Shown here in pieces: positions 7,915 through 18,527 of a stretch of DNA of 64,000 bases; within the stretch, counting starts at the first letter, position 1; each line of letters opens with the position of its first letter. The position numbers and the translations under genes are program-made. This DNA comes from RYN-133 sp963708645. GTDB lineage: Bacteria; Actinomycetota; Actinomycetes; Mycobacteriales; Jatrophihabitantaceae. The DNA lies in the NCBI GenBank assembly GCA_963708645.1, contig CAVPTA010000003.1, positions 62,001 to 126,000 on the forward strand, read 5' to 3'. The notes under the pieces were generated by a model that searched no databases, had not been told where the DNA came from, and worked only from the letters and a program-made list of their open reading frames with translations.

Positions 7915-10291
7915 CTACGGACGGATGTGCACCGGCGTCACCAACTGCCGGTCGGAGCCGACGATCCGGATCTGTCCGGTGATACGGATCGTCGTTCGGC
8001 ACGGCACATTGGCCGCGGAAGTGCCCAGCCATAGTTGCACATCACCCGGCTCGACCACGCGTTGGAACGACCCATTCGTGTAGGCGAATCTGTCGGCGTG
8101 CACGCGAAATACGACCTCGCGCGAGTCGCCGGCGGCCAGCTCGACCCGGGCGAATCCGAGCAACTGCTGCACCGGCCGCGCGACCTGCGCGACGACATCG
8201 TGCAGGTAGAGCTGAACAACCTCGGCGCCATCGCGCGTCCCGGTGTTGCGTACGCGCACCGACACCTCGATCTCGCCGTCGGTCGCAACACTGTCGCTGC
8301 TCGATTGCAGGTCGCCGATCTCGAACGTGGTGTACGAGCTGCCGTGCCCGAACGCGAACAGCGGGGTCGTGTCGACCGTGCTGATGCCCCGGCTCTCGAG
8401 CCGCCCGAGCGGAGGCTGCAGGTAGGTCGAAGGCTGTGCTCCCGGCGTCCGCGGGATCTGCACCGGCAGCTTGCCGCTCGGCTGCACCCGTCCGGAAAGC
8501 ACGCCGGCGATCGCACGTCCGCCCTCTTCGCCGGGGAAGAACGCCTGGACGAGACCGGCCGCGCGCGGTGCGATCTCGCCGAGCGCGTACGGACGGCCGG
8601 ACACGACCACGACGACGACGGGCGTCCCGGTGTCGAGCAACTGCGCGACCAGTTCTGCCTGCACGCCCGGCAGCTGCAGGTCATCGACATCGCACCCTTC
8701 GCCGGAGGTGCCGCTGCCGAACAGACCGGCCCGGTCGCCGACCAACGCGATGCACACATCGGCGTCGCGGGCAGCGTCGACCGCGGCGGCGAACCCCGAT
8801 CGGTCGTCGCCGGACACCGCGCATCCGCGCGCGTAGCTGACGTCGACGTCGGAGAGCTCGGCGCGCAGCGCTTCAACTGCCGACGTGATTTCGATACCGA
8901 GCCCCGTCCCGGGGTGGCGCACAGCGACGTGGTTGGGGAACGAGTAGCAGCCGAGGAAGGTCTGGCTGTCGTCGGCACACGGACCGACGACCGCAATTCG
9001 CTGCAGCGACGGGCGATCCTCACCGCGCAGGGGCAGCGCCGAGCCCGCGTCGAGCAGCACGATCGACCGCTCGGCGAGCTCGCGGGCAAGTGCGCGGTTG
9101 CTCGCGGAGTCGAGGTCTGTGGCGGCCGCGTCGCGCACCGAGACCTCAGGCGTCCAGTCGGGATCGAGCAGACCGAGCTCGACCTTCTGCGTCAGGAGCC
9201 GGCGAGCGGCGCGGTCGACAAGCGCCTCGTCGACGTCCCCGCGCTGCACGCGAGCGACAAGCTCGTCGCCGTAGCCGATCGTGTCGGGCAGCTCGACGTC
9301 GATGCCGGCGGCGAGCGCGAGAGCGCCTGCGTCTCCGGCGTCGCCCGCCACGCGATGCATCGTCGCGAGGAACGGCACGGCCCAGTAGTCGGACACCACC
9401 GTGCCTGTGAAGCCCCACTGCCCGCGCAGCACATCGGTGAGCAGCACCGGGTCGGCACCGACGGGAACACCGTCGATGTCGGCATAGGAGTTCATCACCG
9501 AGCCGCGCGCCGGCGCGGATCGCCGCCTCGAACGGCGGCAGGATCACATCGGCCAGTTCGCGCCGTCCCATCGACACCGGGCCGTGGTTGCGCGCCGCTC
9601 GCGATGCCGAGTAGCCCGCGAAGTGTTTGAGCGTGGCGATGACGCCGGTGCTTTGCAGCCCGCGCACGTAGGCGGCGCCGACCATCGACACGAGGTAGGG
9701 GTCCTCGCCGATCGTCTCTTCGACGCGTCCCCACCGGTAGTCGCGCACGACGTCGAGCACGGGGGACAGGCCTTGGTGCACGCCGAGGGCGACCATGTCG
9801 CGTCCGATGGTCGCAGCCATCTGTTCGATCAGATCGGGATCGAAGGTCGCACCCCAGGCGAGGGAGGTCGGGTACACGGTCGCGCCGTAGCTCGTAAGAC
9901 CGGTGAGGCACTCCTCGTGCACGAGTGCCGGGATGCCGAAGCGGTCGTTCTCGAGCACCGTGTGCTGCTGCCGCACGAGCTCCGCCGCGCCCTCGACGGC
10001 GCTGACCGGCACGCTGCCGTACATGCGCGTCAGATGTCCGAGCCCGTGCTGGCTCGCCTCTTTCAGCGTCAGTGACTCGCCGGCGCTGAACACGTCCTGC
10101 ATCGGCGCGACATTCAGCGAGGTGTCGACCTCGTCGGTGTCATGGTGTGCGAGGTTCGCCTGCGTCCACCGGCTGCCCAGCTGTGCGATCTTCTCCTCGA
10201 GCGTCATGGCGCCGAGCAACGCGTCGACCCGCACGCTCGCGGGCTGCGACGGGTCACGCCAGATGGCCGCAGTATCGTCCGCCTTGGGCAT
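7915..10291 (-). CDS. Glycoside hydrolase family 3 (beta-glucosidase/beta-xylosidase type), one frameshift
   Basis: The restored protein is about 790 residues. The N-terminal barrel has MTLEEKIAQL, LKHFAGYSASRAARNHG and, after a frame change within GC-repeat sequence at about 9500-9515, MNSYADIDGVPVG and VVSDYWAV (nucleophile Asp). The second domain carries SGEGCDVDDLQLPGVQ with the likely acid/base Glu, and the end is a fibronectin-III-like domain (VRVRNTGTRDGAEVVQLY). There is no signal peptide, so it probably hydrolyses oligosaccharides imported by the divergent ABC transporter. The family does not fix the sugar; xylo- or gluco-oligosaccharides are most likely. Confidence 0.85.
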
Positions 10292-10319
10292 GTATGTCCT
10301 TCCGCTGTCGAGGACGGCT

Positions 10320-10335
10320 TTCGAAATGTTTCGAA
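10320..10335. promoter_or_regulatory. LacI-type operator-like palindrome (GH3 side)
   Basis: TTCGAAATGTTTCGAA has perfect 7-base arms around a 2-base centre and lies about 30 bases upstream of the GH3 start. Short, even-centred palindromes like this are typical LacI-family operators, and a LacI-type gene sits at the end of the same transcript. Binding is inferred. Confidence 0.5.
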
Positions 10336-10404
10336 GCTCCGAACGTGGGTTCGAGACGCAGAATATGCGTCACTGTGGCCCAATCTCGCGACGAAGGCAA
10401 CACC

Positions 10405-10433
10405 TTGACTTTGTGTGATCGAAATCCTACGGT
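10405..10433 (+). promoter_or_regulatory. Promoter for the sugar ABC operon
   Basis: TTGACT (10405-10410), a 17-base spacer and TACGGT (10428-10433) form a housekeeping-type promoter with the conserved TA-n3-T of the -10 box. Transcription would start near 10440, at the edge of the palindrome at 10441-10452. Confidence 0.55.
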
Positions 10434-10440
10434 CCAATTT

Positions 10441-10452
10441 CGATAACTATCG
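10441..10452. promoter_or_regulatory. Operator-like palindrome at the ABC promoter start point
   Basis: CGATAACTATCG has 5-base arms around a 2-base centre, the same architecture as the site at 10320-10335. It covers the expected transcription start of the 10405-10433 promoter, where a repressor would block initiation. The sequence differs from the first palindrome, so a common regulator is not certain. Confidence 0.4.
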
Positions 10453-10502
10453 GTCGGCTCAGCGCGCGGCCCGGTGTCGCGCCATCCCGAGTGGAGCTCA
10501 GC

Positions 10503-11876
10503 GTGGAAACGAACAAGATGCCACCGCCGAACAGCCTGTCGCGTCGTCGGTTCCTCGAGTTGCTCGGGCTGGGTGTGCCGGTCGCGGCTGCACTCGCTGC
10601 TTGCAGTTCGTCCGGCCCGTCGCAGGCCGGCGCAGGCGGTGGCGGCGCGAAGAGCGGCGGCGGAGGCAGTGCGACCTACTGGTTCCTGTCCGGCCAGCCG
10701 CAGCAGAAGATCCGCGAGGACGCGGTCAAGGCGTTCAACGCCTCGAGCAAGACGGGGCAGATCAGCTACACCGAGTTCCAGAACGATGCGTACAAGACGA
10801 AGATCAAGACGGCGATCGGGGCCGGCAAGGCGCCGACCATCATCTGGGGCTGGGGCGGCGGCGGTCTGCGCAGCTACGTCCAGGACAACAAGGTCGAGGA
10901 CCTCACGAGCTGGTTCGGTCAGAACCCGGACGTGAAGAACCGGTTGTTCGCGTCGTCGTTCGGCGCCGCGACGGTCGACAACAAGATCTACGCGATGCCG
11001 TGCGAGACGGTGCAGCCGATCATCCTGTTCTGGAACAAGAAGGTGTTCGACGACGCCGGCGCCGAGCCGCCCAAGTCGTGGGACGACATCCTGAACCTGA
11101 TCCCGAAGTTCAAGGCGAAGAACGTCGCGCCGATCTCGCTCGGCGGGCAGTCGCTCTGGACGAACATGATGTGGCTCGAGTTCTTGTTCGACCGCATCGG
11201 CGGGCCGGACGTGTTCGGTGCTGTCTTCAACGGCGAGAAGAACGCGTGGTCGAACCCCGACTCGATCAAGGCATTGACCGAGATGCAGAAGCTGATCAGG
11301 GCGGGCGGTTTCATCAACGGATTCCAGTCGATCACCGCGGACTCGAACGCCGACCAGGCGCTGCTCTACACGGGCAAGGCCGCGATGATGCTGCACGGCT
11401 CGTGGACCTACGCGAGCATGAAGGCCGACGGTGGCGACTTCGTCACCGGCGGAAACCTCGGCTGGATGAACTTCCCGGCGTTCAATGGCGGCAAGGGCGA
11501 TCCGTCCGACACGGTCGGTAACCCCGGCCAATATCTCTCGATCTCCGCGGACGCCTCCGAGGACGCGAAGAACACCGCGAAGGACTTCTTCAAGAACGGT
11601 GTGCTCACCAGCGCCGAGGCCAAGGGGTGGATCGACACCGGCGGCGTCCCGATCGTGAAGAGCGCGTCGAGCCAGCTGGCCCAGTCCGCCGACGCCGACT
11701 TCCTGAAGTTCGTCTACGACGTCTCGAGTGGCGCGAAGGTCTTCGCGCAGTCGTGGGACCAGGCGATGAGCCCGACCGCCGCGACTACGCTGCTGGACAC
11801 GATCGGCAAGCTGTTCGCACTGACGATCACGCCGCAGCAGTACGCCGACACCATGAACGGGATCATCGGCAAATGA
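10503..11876 (+). CDS. ABC sugar-binding lipoprotein (family 1 extracellular solute-binding protein)
   Basis: A 457-residue binding protein. The N-terminus has a twin-arginine motif (SRRRFLEL) and a lipobox (LAAC), so it is probably exported folded by Tat and lipidated, followed by a Gly/Ser linker. The mature part (YWFLSGQPQQKIREDAVKAF onward) is a family 1 carbohydrate-binding protein with the expected GKAAMMLHGSW segment. It would capture an oligosaccharide for the two permeases that follow. The GTG at 10503 is chosen because GGAG lies seven bases upstream; the GTG at 10491 has no such site. No ATPase gene is present, so a shared MsiK-type ATPase elsewhere is likely. Confidence 0.85.
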   Translation: METNKMPPPNSLSRRRFLELLGLGVPVAAALAACSSSGPSQAGAGGGGAKSGGGGSATYWFLSGQPQQKIREDAVKAFNASSKTGQISYTEFQNDAYKTKIKTAIGAGKAPTIIWGWGGGGLRSYVQDNKVEDLTSWFGQNPDVKNRLFASSFGAATVDNKIYAMPCETVQPIILFWNKKVFDDAGAEPPKSWDDILNLIPKFKAKNVAPISLGGQSLWTNMMWLEFLFDRIGGPDVFGAVFNGEKNAWSNPDSIKALTEMQKLIRAGGFINGFQSITADSNADQALLYTGKAAMMLHGSWTYASMKADGGDFVTGGNLGWMNFPAFNGGKGDPSDTVGNPGQYLSISADASEDAKNTAKDFFKNGVLTSAEAKGWIDTGGVPIVKSASSQLAQSADADFLKFVYDVSSGAKVFAQSWDQAMSPTAATTLLDTIGKLFALTITPQQYADTMNGIIGK

Positions 11877-12805
11877 CAGCGGTAGCGCGGCCCCGTGAGC
11901 GGACCGCGCCGGCGTCGGCCGCACCTCCGCGCGGCCGACGCCAACGTTCGCTGAGCTGGCTGGTGCTGCCGGCGTTCGCGATCTTCTTCCTGTTCGCGCT
12001 CGTCCCGCTGATCGGCGTCGTCCTACTCAGCTTCACCAGTTGGGACGGGCTGGGCACCATCCACGTCACCGGGCTGACCAGCTGGAAAGCGGTACTGAAC
12101 AACCCCGAGCTCGTCCACTCGCTCTGGGTGACGTTTCTGATCATGGCGTTGTCGTGGGCGTTCCAGACGCCGATGAGCATTCTCATCGGGGTCTTCACCG
12201 CCGGACGGCAGCGCTATCGCGCGGTGCTGTCCGTCTTCTACTTCATCCCGCTGTTGCTGAGTGCCGCGGCGATCGCGATCACGTGGAAGGCGCTGCTCGA
12301 CCCGAACTTCGGGTTGGGCCCAGGGTTGCACTGGAGCTTGTTGACGCAGAACTGGCTCGGCAATCCGAAACTCGCGGTCGCGATCGTCATCTTCATCGTG
12401 TCGTGGCAGTTCATCCCGTTCCACTCGCTGATCTACCAAGGCGCGGTGCGGCAGATCCCGACGAGCATGTACGAGGCGGCGAAGCTCGACGGCGCCGGGC
12501 GCGTGCGGCAGTTCTTCTCGATCACCCTGCCGCAGTTGAAGTACACGATCATCACCTCGTCCACATTGATGGTCGTCGGTTCGCTGACGTTCTTCGACCT
12601 GATCTTCGTGCTCACCTACGGCGGGCCGGCCGACGCGACCGACGTGCTGGCTCTCGACATGTACAAGCAGGGCTTCGTGGGCAACCAGATGGGCCAGGCC
12701 AGCGCGATCGCGGTGATCCTCGTGTTCGTCGGGCTTGCGATTGCACTGTTGTTGCGCCGACTCGGTGGACGTGACGCGACCGCCAGTCAGTTGGAAGGCG
12801 CGTAG
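11873..12805 (+). CDS. ABC sugar permease, MalF-type
   Basis: A 310-residue permease with about six membrane helices beginning LSWLVLPAFAIFFLFALV. The cytoplasmic EAA loop that docks the ATPase reads EAAKLDGAGRVRQFF. The start overlaps the binding-protein stop (ATGA) and the stop TAG shares one base with the GTG of the next permease, indicating a tightly coupled operon. It forms half of the transmembrane channel for the sugar captured by the upstream lipoprotein. Confidence 0.9.
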   Translation: MTAVARPRERTAPASAAPPRGRRQRSLSWLVLPAFAIFFLFALVPLIGVVLLSFTSWDGLGTIHVTGLTSWKAVLNNPELVHSLWVTFLIMALSWAFQTPMSILIGVFTAGRQRYRAVLSVFYFIPLLLSAAAIAITWKALLDPNFGLGPGLHWSLLTQNWLGNPKLAVAIVIFIVSWQFIPFHSLIYQGAVRQIPTSMYEAAKLDGAGRVRQFFSITLPQLKYTIITSSTLMVVGSLTFFDLIFVLTYGGPADATDVLALDMYKQGFVGNQMGQASAIAVILVFVGLAIALLLRRLGGRDATASQLEGA

Positions 12806-13702
12806 TGGCGACAGCAACCATCGAGGCTCCTGCGCGCAAAGAGGTGCCTGCACGCGGTCCGCATCGGTCGGTCGGCAAGCGGCTGCTGCACCTGAACTGG
12901 CTCGGTGGGCTCGCCTCGTGGATCTGGCTGATCATCATCATCGCGCCGATCTACTGGATCATCATCACCAGTCTGAAGTCGCAGACGAACTACTTCTCGT
13001 CCAATGCGATGGTGCCGACCGAGCAAGCCGACGCTCGACAACTTCCGGCTCGTCCTCGACTCGGGGTTCACGCATTACTTCGTGAACAGCACGATCGTCA
13101 CGCTCTGCGCGGTGGTCCCGGCCGTCCTCGTGTCGTTCATGGCGGCCTACGCGATCATCCGCGACGGACGGCGCTGGTTCATCCGCAGCACGAACTGGTT
13201 CTTCCTGACCGGGCTCGCGATCCCGCTGCAGGCGGTGATCATTCCGATCTACCTCGAGATCATCAAGCTGGGTCTTTACGACTCGCTGCTCGCGATGGTG
13301 CTGCCGTCGATCGCGTTCGCGATCCCGCTGTCGGTGCTGGTGCTGACGAACTTCATCCGAGACGTGCCGCGCGAGCTGTTCGAGTCGATGCGCGTCGACG
13401 GGGCGACCGAATGGCAGCTGCTCTGGCGACTCGCGTTCCCGCTGACGCGTCCCGCACTGGTGACCGTGACCATCTACCAGGGTGTGCTGATCTGGAACAA
13501 CTTCCTGCTGCCGCTGGTGCTCACGCAGAGCCCGGACAAGCGCACCCTGCCGCTCGCGCTGTGGAGCTTCCAGGGCCAGTACGCCGTCAACGTCCCCGCC
13601 GTCCTGGCGTCGGTGCTGCTCACGGTGCTGCCGATCCTCGTGCTGTACATCGTGGGGCGGCGTCAGCTGGTCAGCGGGCTCAGCGGGGGCATCAGCAAGT
13701 AG
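12805..13702 (+). CDS. ABC sugar permease, MalG-type, one frameshift
   Basis: The N-terminal part (first helix WIWLIIIIAPIYWIIITSL) is in one frame. After NAMVPTE the frame changes at about 13010-13025 and continues PTLDNFRLVLDSGFTHYFVNS, the standard MalG continuation, through five more helices and an EAA loop (ESMRVDGATEWQLLWRLAFP). The restored length is about 298 residues, normal for the family. It pairs with the MalF-type permease. The single-base error interrupts an otherwise perfect gene and is most likely a sequencing artefact. Confidence 0.85.
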
Positions 13703-13706
13703 CGGC

Positions 13707-13993
13707 TCAGCCGCCGGCCATCGCTCCGATCACCAGGAACGGCTCGTCGCCGGCGGCGACCTGCGCCGGCAGTGGCGAGTCGGGGTCCTCGTGCGAGAGA
13801 TCCAGTTCGAGGGCGTAGAAGCGGACGAACGGGCGACGCAGGCCGGTGTTGGGGTCGCGCAGCGTGCCGCGCAGGCCTGGGTACGCCGCCTCCAGGGCGT
13901 CGATGACACCACGTTGGGTCGGCTCGGCGTCGACGGTTACCTCCTTGTCGCACCGCGCCAGTTGGCGCAGGTGCGCGGGAAGGGCGACGCGGA

Positions 13994-13997
<4 letters not shown>
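13707..13997 (-). CDS. MoaD/ThiS-family small protein
   Basis: A 96-residue beta-grasp protein: MIRVALPAHLRQLA at the start and ITS-like middle, ending PFLVIGAMAGG. The terminal Gly-Gly is the feature used by MoaD, ThiS and Urm1 proteins for adenylation and sulfur transfer. Its start overlaps the stop of the upstream BNR protein (ATGA). No molybdopterin or thiamine gene is nearby, so a conventional cofactor role is not supported by context; it may serve a dedicated pathway with its partner. Confidence 0.75.
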
Positions 13998-15109
<1,112 letters not shown>

Positions 15110-15236
15110 GGCGCACAGACTGGCGCACCCCGCCGACAGGTGTCCAAGTGCTGCCGCACCGTGCCGGTGCAAGCCGCGCGACTGACCGCATCTGCGGTTT
15201 CACCCAACTGTCGTGCGCGACTCATACGATCAACCC

Positions 15237-18200
15237 GTGCTGCACATCCATCGCTCCGAGCGCGCTGACGCGCTCGTCGCGGCGCTCGGTGCGGTGCTGC
15301 GCACGCCGACCGGCGATCCGTTCCAGGCCGAGACGGTCGCGGTGCCGAGCAGGGGGGTGGAGCGCTGGCTCGCGCAGCAGTTGAGCCACGTGCTCGGCGC
15401 GCGCGACAGCGACGGCGTGTGCGCCAACGTGATCTTCCCGTCCTATACCCGGCTGCTCGACGAGACCGTCGCGGAGGCCGACGACGACTACGCCGAAGCG
15501 GTCGAGCGGTGGTCGCCCGAACGGGCGGTGTGGCCGCTGTTGCAGGCGATCGACCGGTGCGCGCCGACCGAGCCGTGGTGCGGCGTGCTCGCGGCACACC
15601 TCGGCCTCAACCGCGCGACGACCGCACACGAGGGACGCCGCTTCGCCGTCGCGGCGAAGCTGGCCGGGCTGTTCGACCGGTACGGACGATCGCGGCCTGG
15701 CTTGATCGACGCCTGGGCCTCCGGCCGTGACGAGCAGGGCGACGGGACGCCGCTGCCCGACGACCTGCGCTGGCAGGCCCAGTTGTGGCGTGAGTTGCGC
15801 GACGAGATCGGCTCACCGTCGCCGGCCGAACTGCTCGAGAGCGCGTGCGCGAAGGTCAGTGACGGCCCCGCCTTCTCGATCTTCGGTGCCACGCGCATCT
15901 CACCTGCGCGGGTGCGCATCCTGCAAGCCCTGTCCGAGCACCGCGACATCCATCTGTGGATGCACCACGCATCACCTGCCCTCTGGCAGGCCGCTGCCGG
16001 ACGTCGCCCCGGTGCACGACGTGAGCAGAGCGTGCCCGTGCACCATCCGCTGCTCGCCAGCATGTCGCGCGACGTGTACGAACTGCAGCAGTTGCTCGAA
16101 CAGATCCCGCACGAGAGCACCCATCACCCGATCCCGCCACGTCCCGACACGGTGCTCGGCAGGTTGCAACGCCAACTCGCCGGCGATGAGGTACCCATCG
16201 AGCGCACGACGATCGCGGCCGACGATCGCAGCCTGCAGGTACACGCCGCGCACGGCGCCGCCCGTCAAGTCGAAGTCGTGCGCGAGGCGATCCTCGGCCT
16301 GCTCGCGGCCGACCCGACCCTCGAGCCGCGCGACATCGTGATCATGTGCCCCGACGTCGAGCAGTTCGCTCCTCTGGTCGCCGCATCGTTCGGGATGACC
16401 GAGGAACCCGGCGCCCATCCGGCCGCAGGTTTGCGGGTGCGCCTGGCCGACCGCGCGCTGCACCAGACGAACCCGCTGCTCGGCCTGCTCGGCAACCTGC
16501 TCGAACTCGCCGCCGGTCGAGTGACCGCGACGCAACTGCTCGACCTGGCAGGCACGAGCCCCGTCCGCCGCCGGTTCGGCTTCGACGACGACGACATCGA
16601 GCGGCTGCGGATCTGGACGGTTGCCGCCGGCGCGCGCTGGGGACTCGACGCCCCGCATCGCGACGCCTACGGGCTGCGCGCGATCGGTCAGGGCACCTGG
16701 CGCGCCGCCCTCGACCGGCTGTTGCTCGGCGTCGCGATGCAGGACGACCAGGCGTGGGTCGATCAGGCAGTGCCGCTCGACGACGTCGACAGCGGTGACA
16801 TCGAACTGGTCGGACGGTTCGCCGAATTCGTCGACCGCACCGAGCACGCGGTCGACCAACTCGCGCAACACCACGACGTGCGTAAGTGGACGACGCTGCT
16901 CGACGAGCTCGTCCTCGCGCTCGGCGAGGGCGACCAGCCGTGGCAAGCAATCCAGCTGCGCCGCGAGCTGGACGAACTCGCCGAGAGCGCCGTCGACCAA
17001 GCAGTGTCGCTCGGCCTCGCCGACATCACCGCGCTGCTGCAATCGCTGCTTGCCGGCCGCCCCAGCCGCGCAAGCTTTCGCACCGGCACGCTCACCGTCT
17101 GCACCCTCGTGCCGATGCGGTCGGTGCCGCACCGCGTCGTGTGCCTCGTCGGCATGGACGACGGCGCGTTCCCGCGCCAAGGCATCGCCGACGGTGACGA
17201 CGTGCTCGCCCGTGCGCCGCGCACAGGCGAACGCGACGTGCGCAGCGAAGACCGGCAGCTGTTCCTCGACGCGATCTGCGCGGCCGAGGAACACCTCGTC
17301 ATCGCCTACACCGGCGCCGACCCGCGCACCGGCGCGCCCGTCCCGCCCTGCGTGCCGCTCGGCGAACTGCTCGACGCGGTCGATGCGTCCGAAGTCGGCG
17401 CCGATGGCGAGAAGGCGCGTGACCGCATCGTCGTGCACCACCCGCTGCAGCCGTTCGACGCCCGCAACTTCCGTCGCGCCGCGCTCGGCACGCCGCAGCC
17501 GTTCTCGTTCGACCCGTCCGGCCTGGCCGGCGCGCGAGCTGCTGTCGGCGAACGCGTACCGGTCGCGCCACTCGTTGCGTCCGCACTCGCGCCGCCACAG
17601 CCGGCCGACACGATCTCGCTCGACGACCTGACCCGCTTCCTGCAGCACCCGGCGCGCGGGTTCCTGCGGCAGCGGCTCGGCATCGCGATCAGCAGCAGCG
17701 AAGAAGATCCCGACGACGCGCTGCCGGTCGAACTCGACGGGCTGCAACGGTGGGCGATCGGCGACCGGGTGCTGCGCGCCTGCCTGGCCGGCGTCCCTGT
17801 GCATACCGCAGCCCATCTCGAATACCTGCGGGGCTTCCTGCCGCCCGGCCAGCTCGGCCGAGAGACCATCCGCACGATCGGCGCCCAGGTCGACGAACTG
17901 CTTGCCTGGTGCGCCGACGAACGACACGTCGAAGCACGATCGGTCGACGTGAGCGTGCCGTTGAACGACGGACGGGTGCTTGCCGGCACGGTGCCAGGCG
18001 TACGCGCAGATGTGGTGCTGTCGGTCGTCTACTCACGGCTGGCGGCAAAACACCGGCTCACCTCATGGGTGCGCCTGCTCGCCCTCGTCGCCTCGACCGG
18101 CAACCGCGATCTTCGTGCGGTAACCGTCGGACGCCCGAACGACCGGAACTCGCGATCCGACCTGCGGGGCGTCGCACCCGAGGTCGCCCGCGGAGTGCTC

Positions 18201-18527
18201 GAACTGCTCGTCCGGATCCGTGACGCAGGGCTGCGCGAACCGTTGCCCCTGGCGCTCGAGACCTCGCTACCGCTATGCCGCGAGCCGGCGCCGCATGAGC
18301 CCGGCGAACGCGCTGTCGCGGGCCGAACACACCTGGGAATCCGACCGGTTCAATCCCGAACGCGACGAGCCCGAACACGTGCTCACGTTCGGGCCGTCCG
18401 CGCCGTTCGAGACGTTGGTGCGCAACCGAGCAGCGGCCCCGACGCGATGCCCGACGAGACCAGTCGGTTCGGATCTCTGGCGCGCTCGGTCTGGGACATG
18501 CTCGTGATCGCCGAGGCTCTGCAATGA
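15237..18527 (+). CDS. recC: Exodeoxyribonuclease V subunit gamma (RecC), two frameshifts near 3' end
   Basis: About 1096 residues after correction, the usual actinobacterial RecC length. The N-terminus MLHIHRSERADALVAALGAV and the internal VPSRGVERWL, RISPARVRIL and LVGMDDGAFPR segments are typical. The frame changes at about 18270-18300, continues as LSRAEHTWESDRFNPERDEP, and returns at about 18411-18440 to end LARSVWDMLVIAEALQ. RecC recognises Chi-like sites and binds RecB and RecD. The GTG at 15237 lies seven bases after TACGAT (15225-15230), suggesting a leaderless transcript; the stop overlaps the recB ATG. The 651-residue open frame opposite it is a composition artefact. Confidence 0.9.
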   Translation: MLHIHRSERADALVAALGAVLRTPTGDPFQAETVAVPSRGVERWLAQQLSHVLGARDSDGVCANVIFPSYTRLLDETVAEADDDYAEAVERWSPERAVWPLLQAIDRCAPTEPWCGVLAAHLGLNRATTAHEGRRFAVAAKLAGLFDRYGRSRPGLIDAWASGRDEQGDGTPLPDDLRWQAQLWRELRDEIGSPSPAELLESACAKVSDGPAFSIFGATRISPARVRILQALSEHRDIHLWMHHASPALWQAAAGRRPGARREQSVPVHHPLLASMSRDVYELQQLLEQIPHESTHHPIPPRPDTVLGRLQRQLAGDEVPIERTTIAADDRSLQVHAAHGAARQVEVVREAILGLLAADPTLEPRDIVIMCPDVEQFAPLVAASFGMTEEPGAHPAAGLRVRLADRALHQTNPLLGLLGNLLELAAGRVTATQLLDLAGTSPVRRRFGFDDDDIERLRIWTVAAGARWGLDAPHRDAYGLRAIGQGTWRAALDRLLLGVAMQDDQAWVDQAVPLDDVDSGDIELVGRFAEFVDRTEHAVDQLAQHHDVRKWTTLLDELVLALGEGDQPWQAIQLRRELDELAESAVDQAVSLGLADITALLQSLLAGRPSRASFRTGTLTVCTLVPMRSVPHRVVCLVGMDDGAFPRQGIADGDDVLARAPRTGERDVRSEDRQLFLDAICAAEEHLVIAYTGADPRTGAPVPPCVPLGELLDAVDASEVGADGEKARDRIVVHHPLQPFDARNFRRAALGTPQPFSFDPSGLAGARAAVGERVPVAPLVASALAPPQPADTISLDDLTRFLQHPARGFLRQRLGIAISSSEEDPDDALPVELDGLQRWAIGDRVLRACLAGVPVHTAAHLEYLRGFLPPGQLGRETIRTIGAQVDELLAWCADERHVEARSVDVSVPLNDGRVLAGTVPGVRADVVLSVVYSRLAAKHRLTSWVRLLALVASTGNRDLRAVTVGRPNDRNSRSDLRGVAPEVARGVLELLVRIRDAGLREPLPLALETSLPLCREPAPHEPGERAVAGRTHLGIRPVQSRTRRARTRAHVRAVRAVRDVGAQPSSGPDAMPDETSRFGSLARSVWDMLVIAEALQ

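Noticed and set aside
15972..17927. 651-codon open frame on the minus strand inside recC
   Set aside because: It mirrors the recC codons, has no recognisable domain or start region, and is the kind of long antisense frame that high-GC genes produce. RecC motifs are clear on the plus strand.
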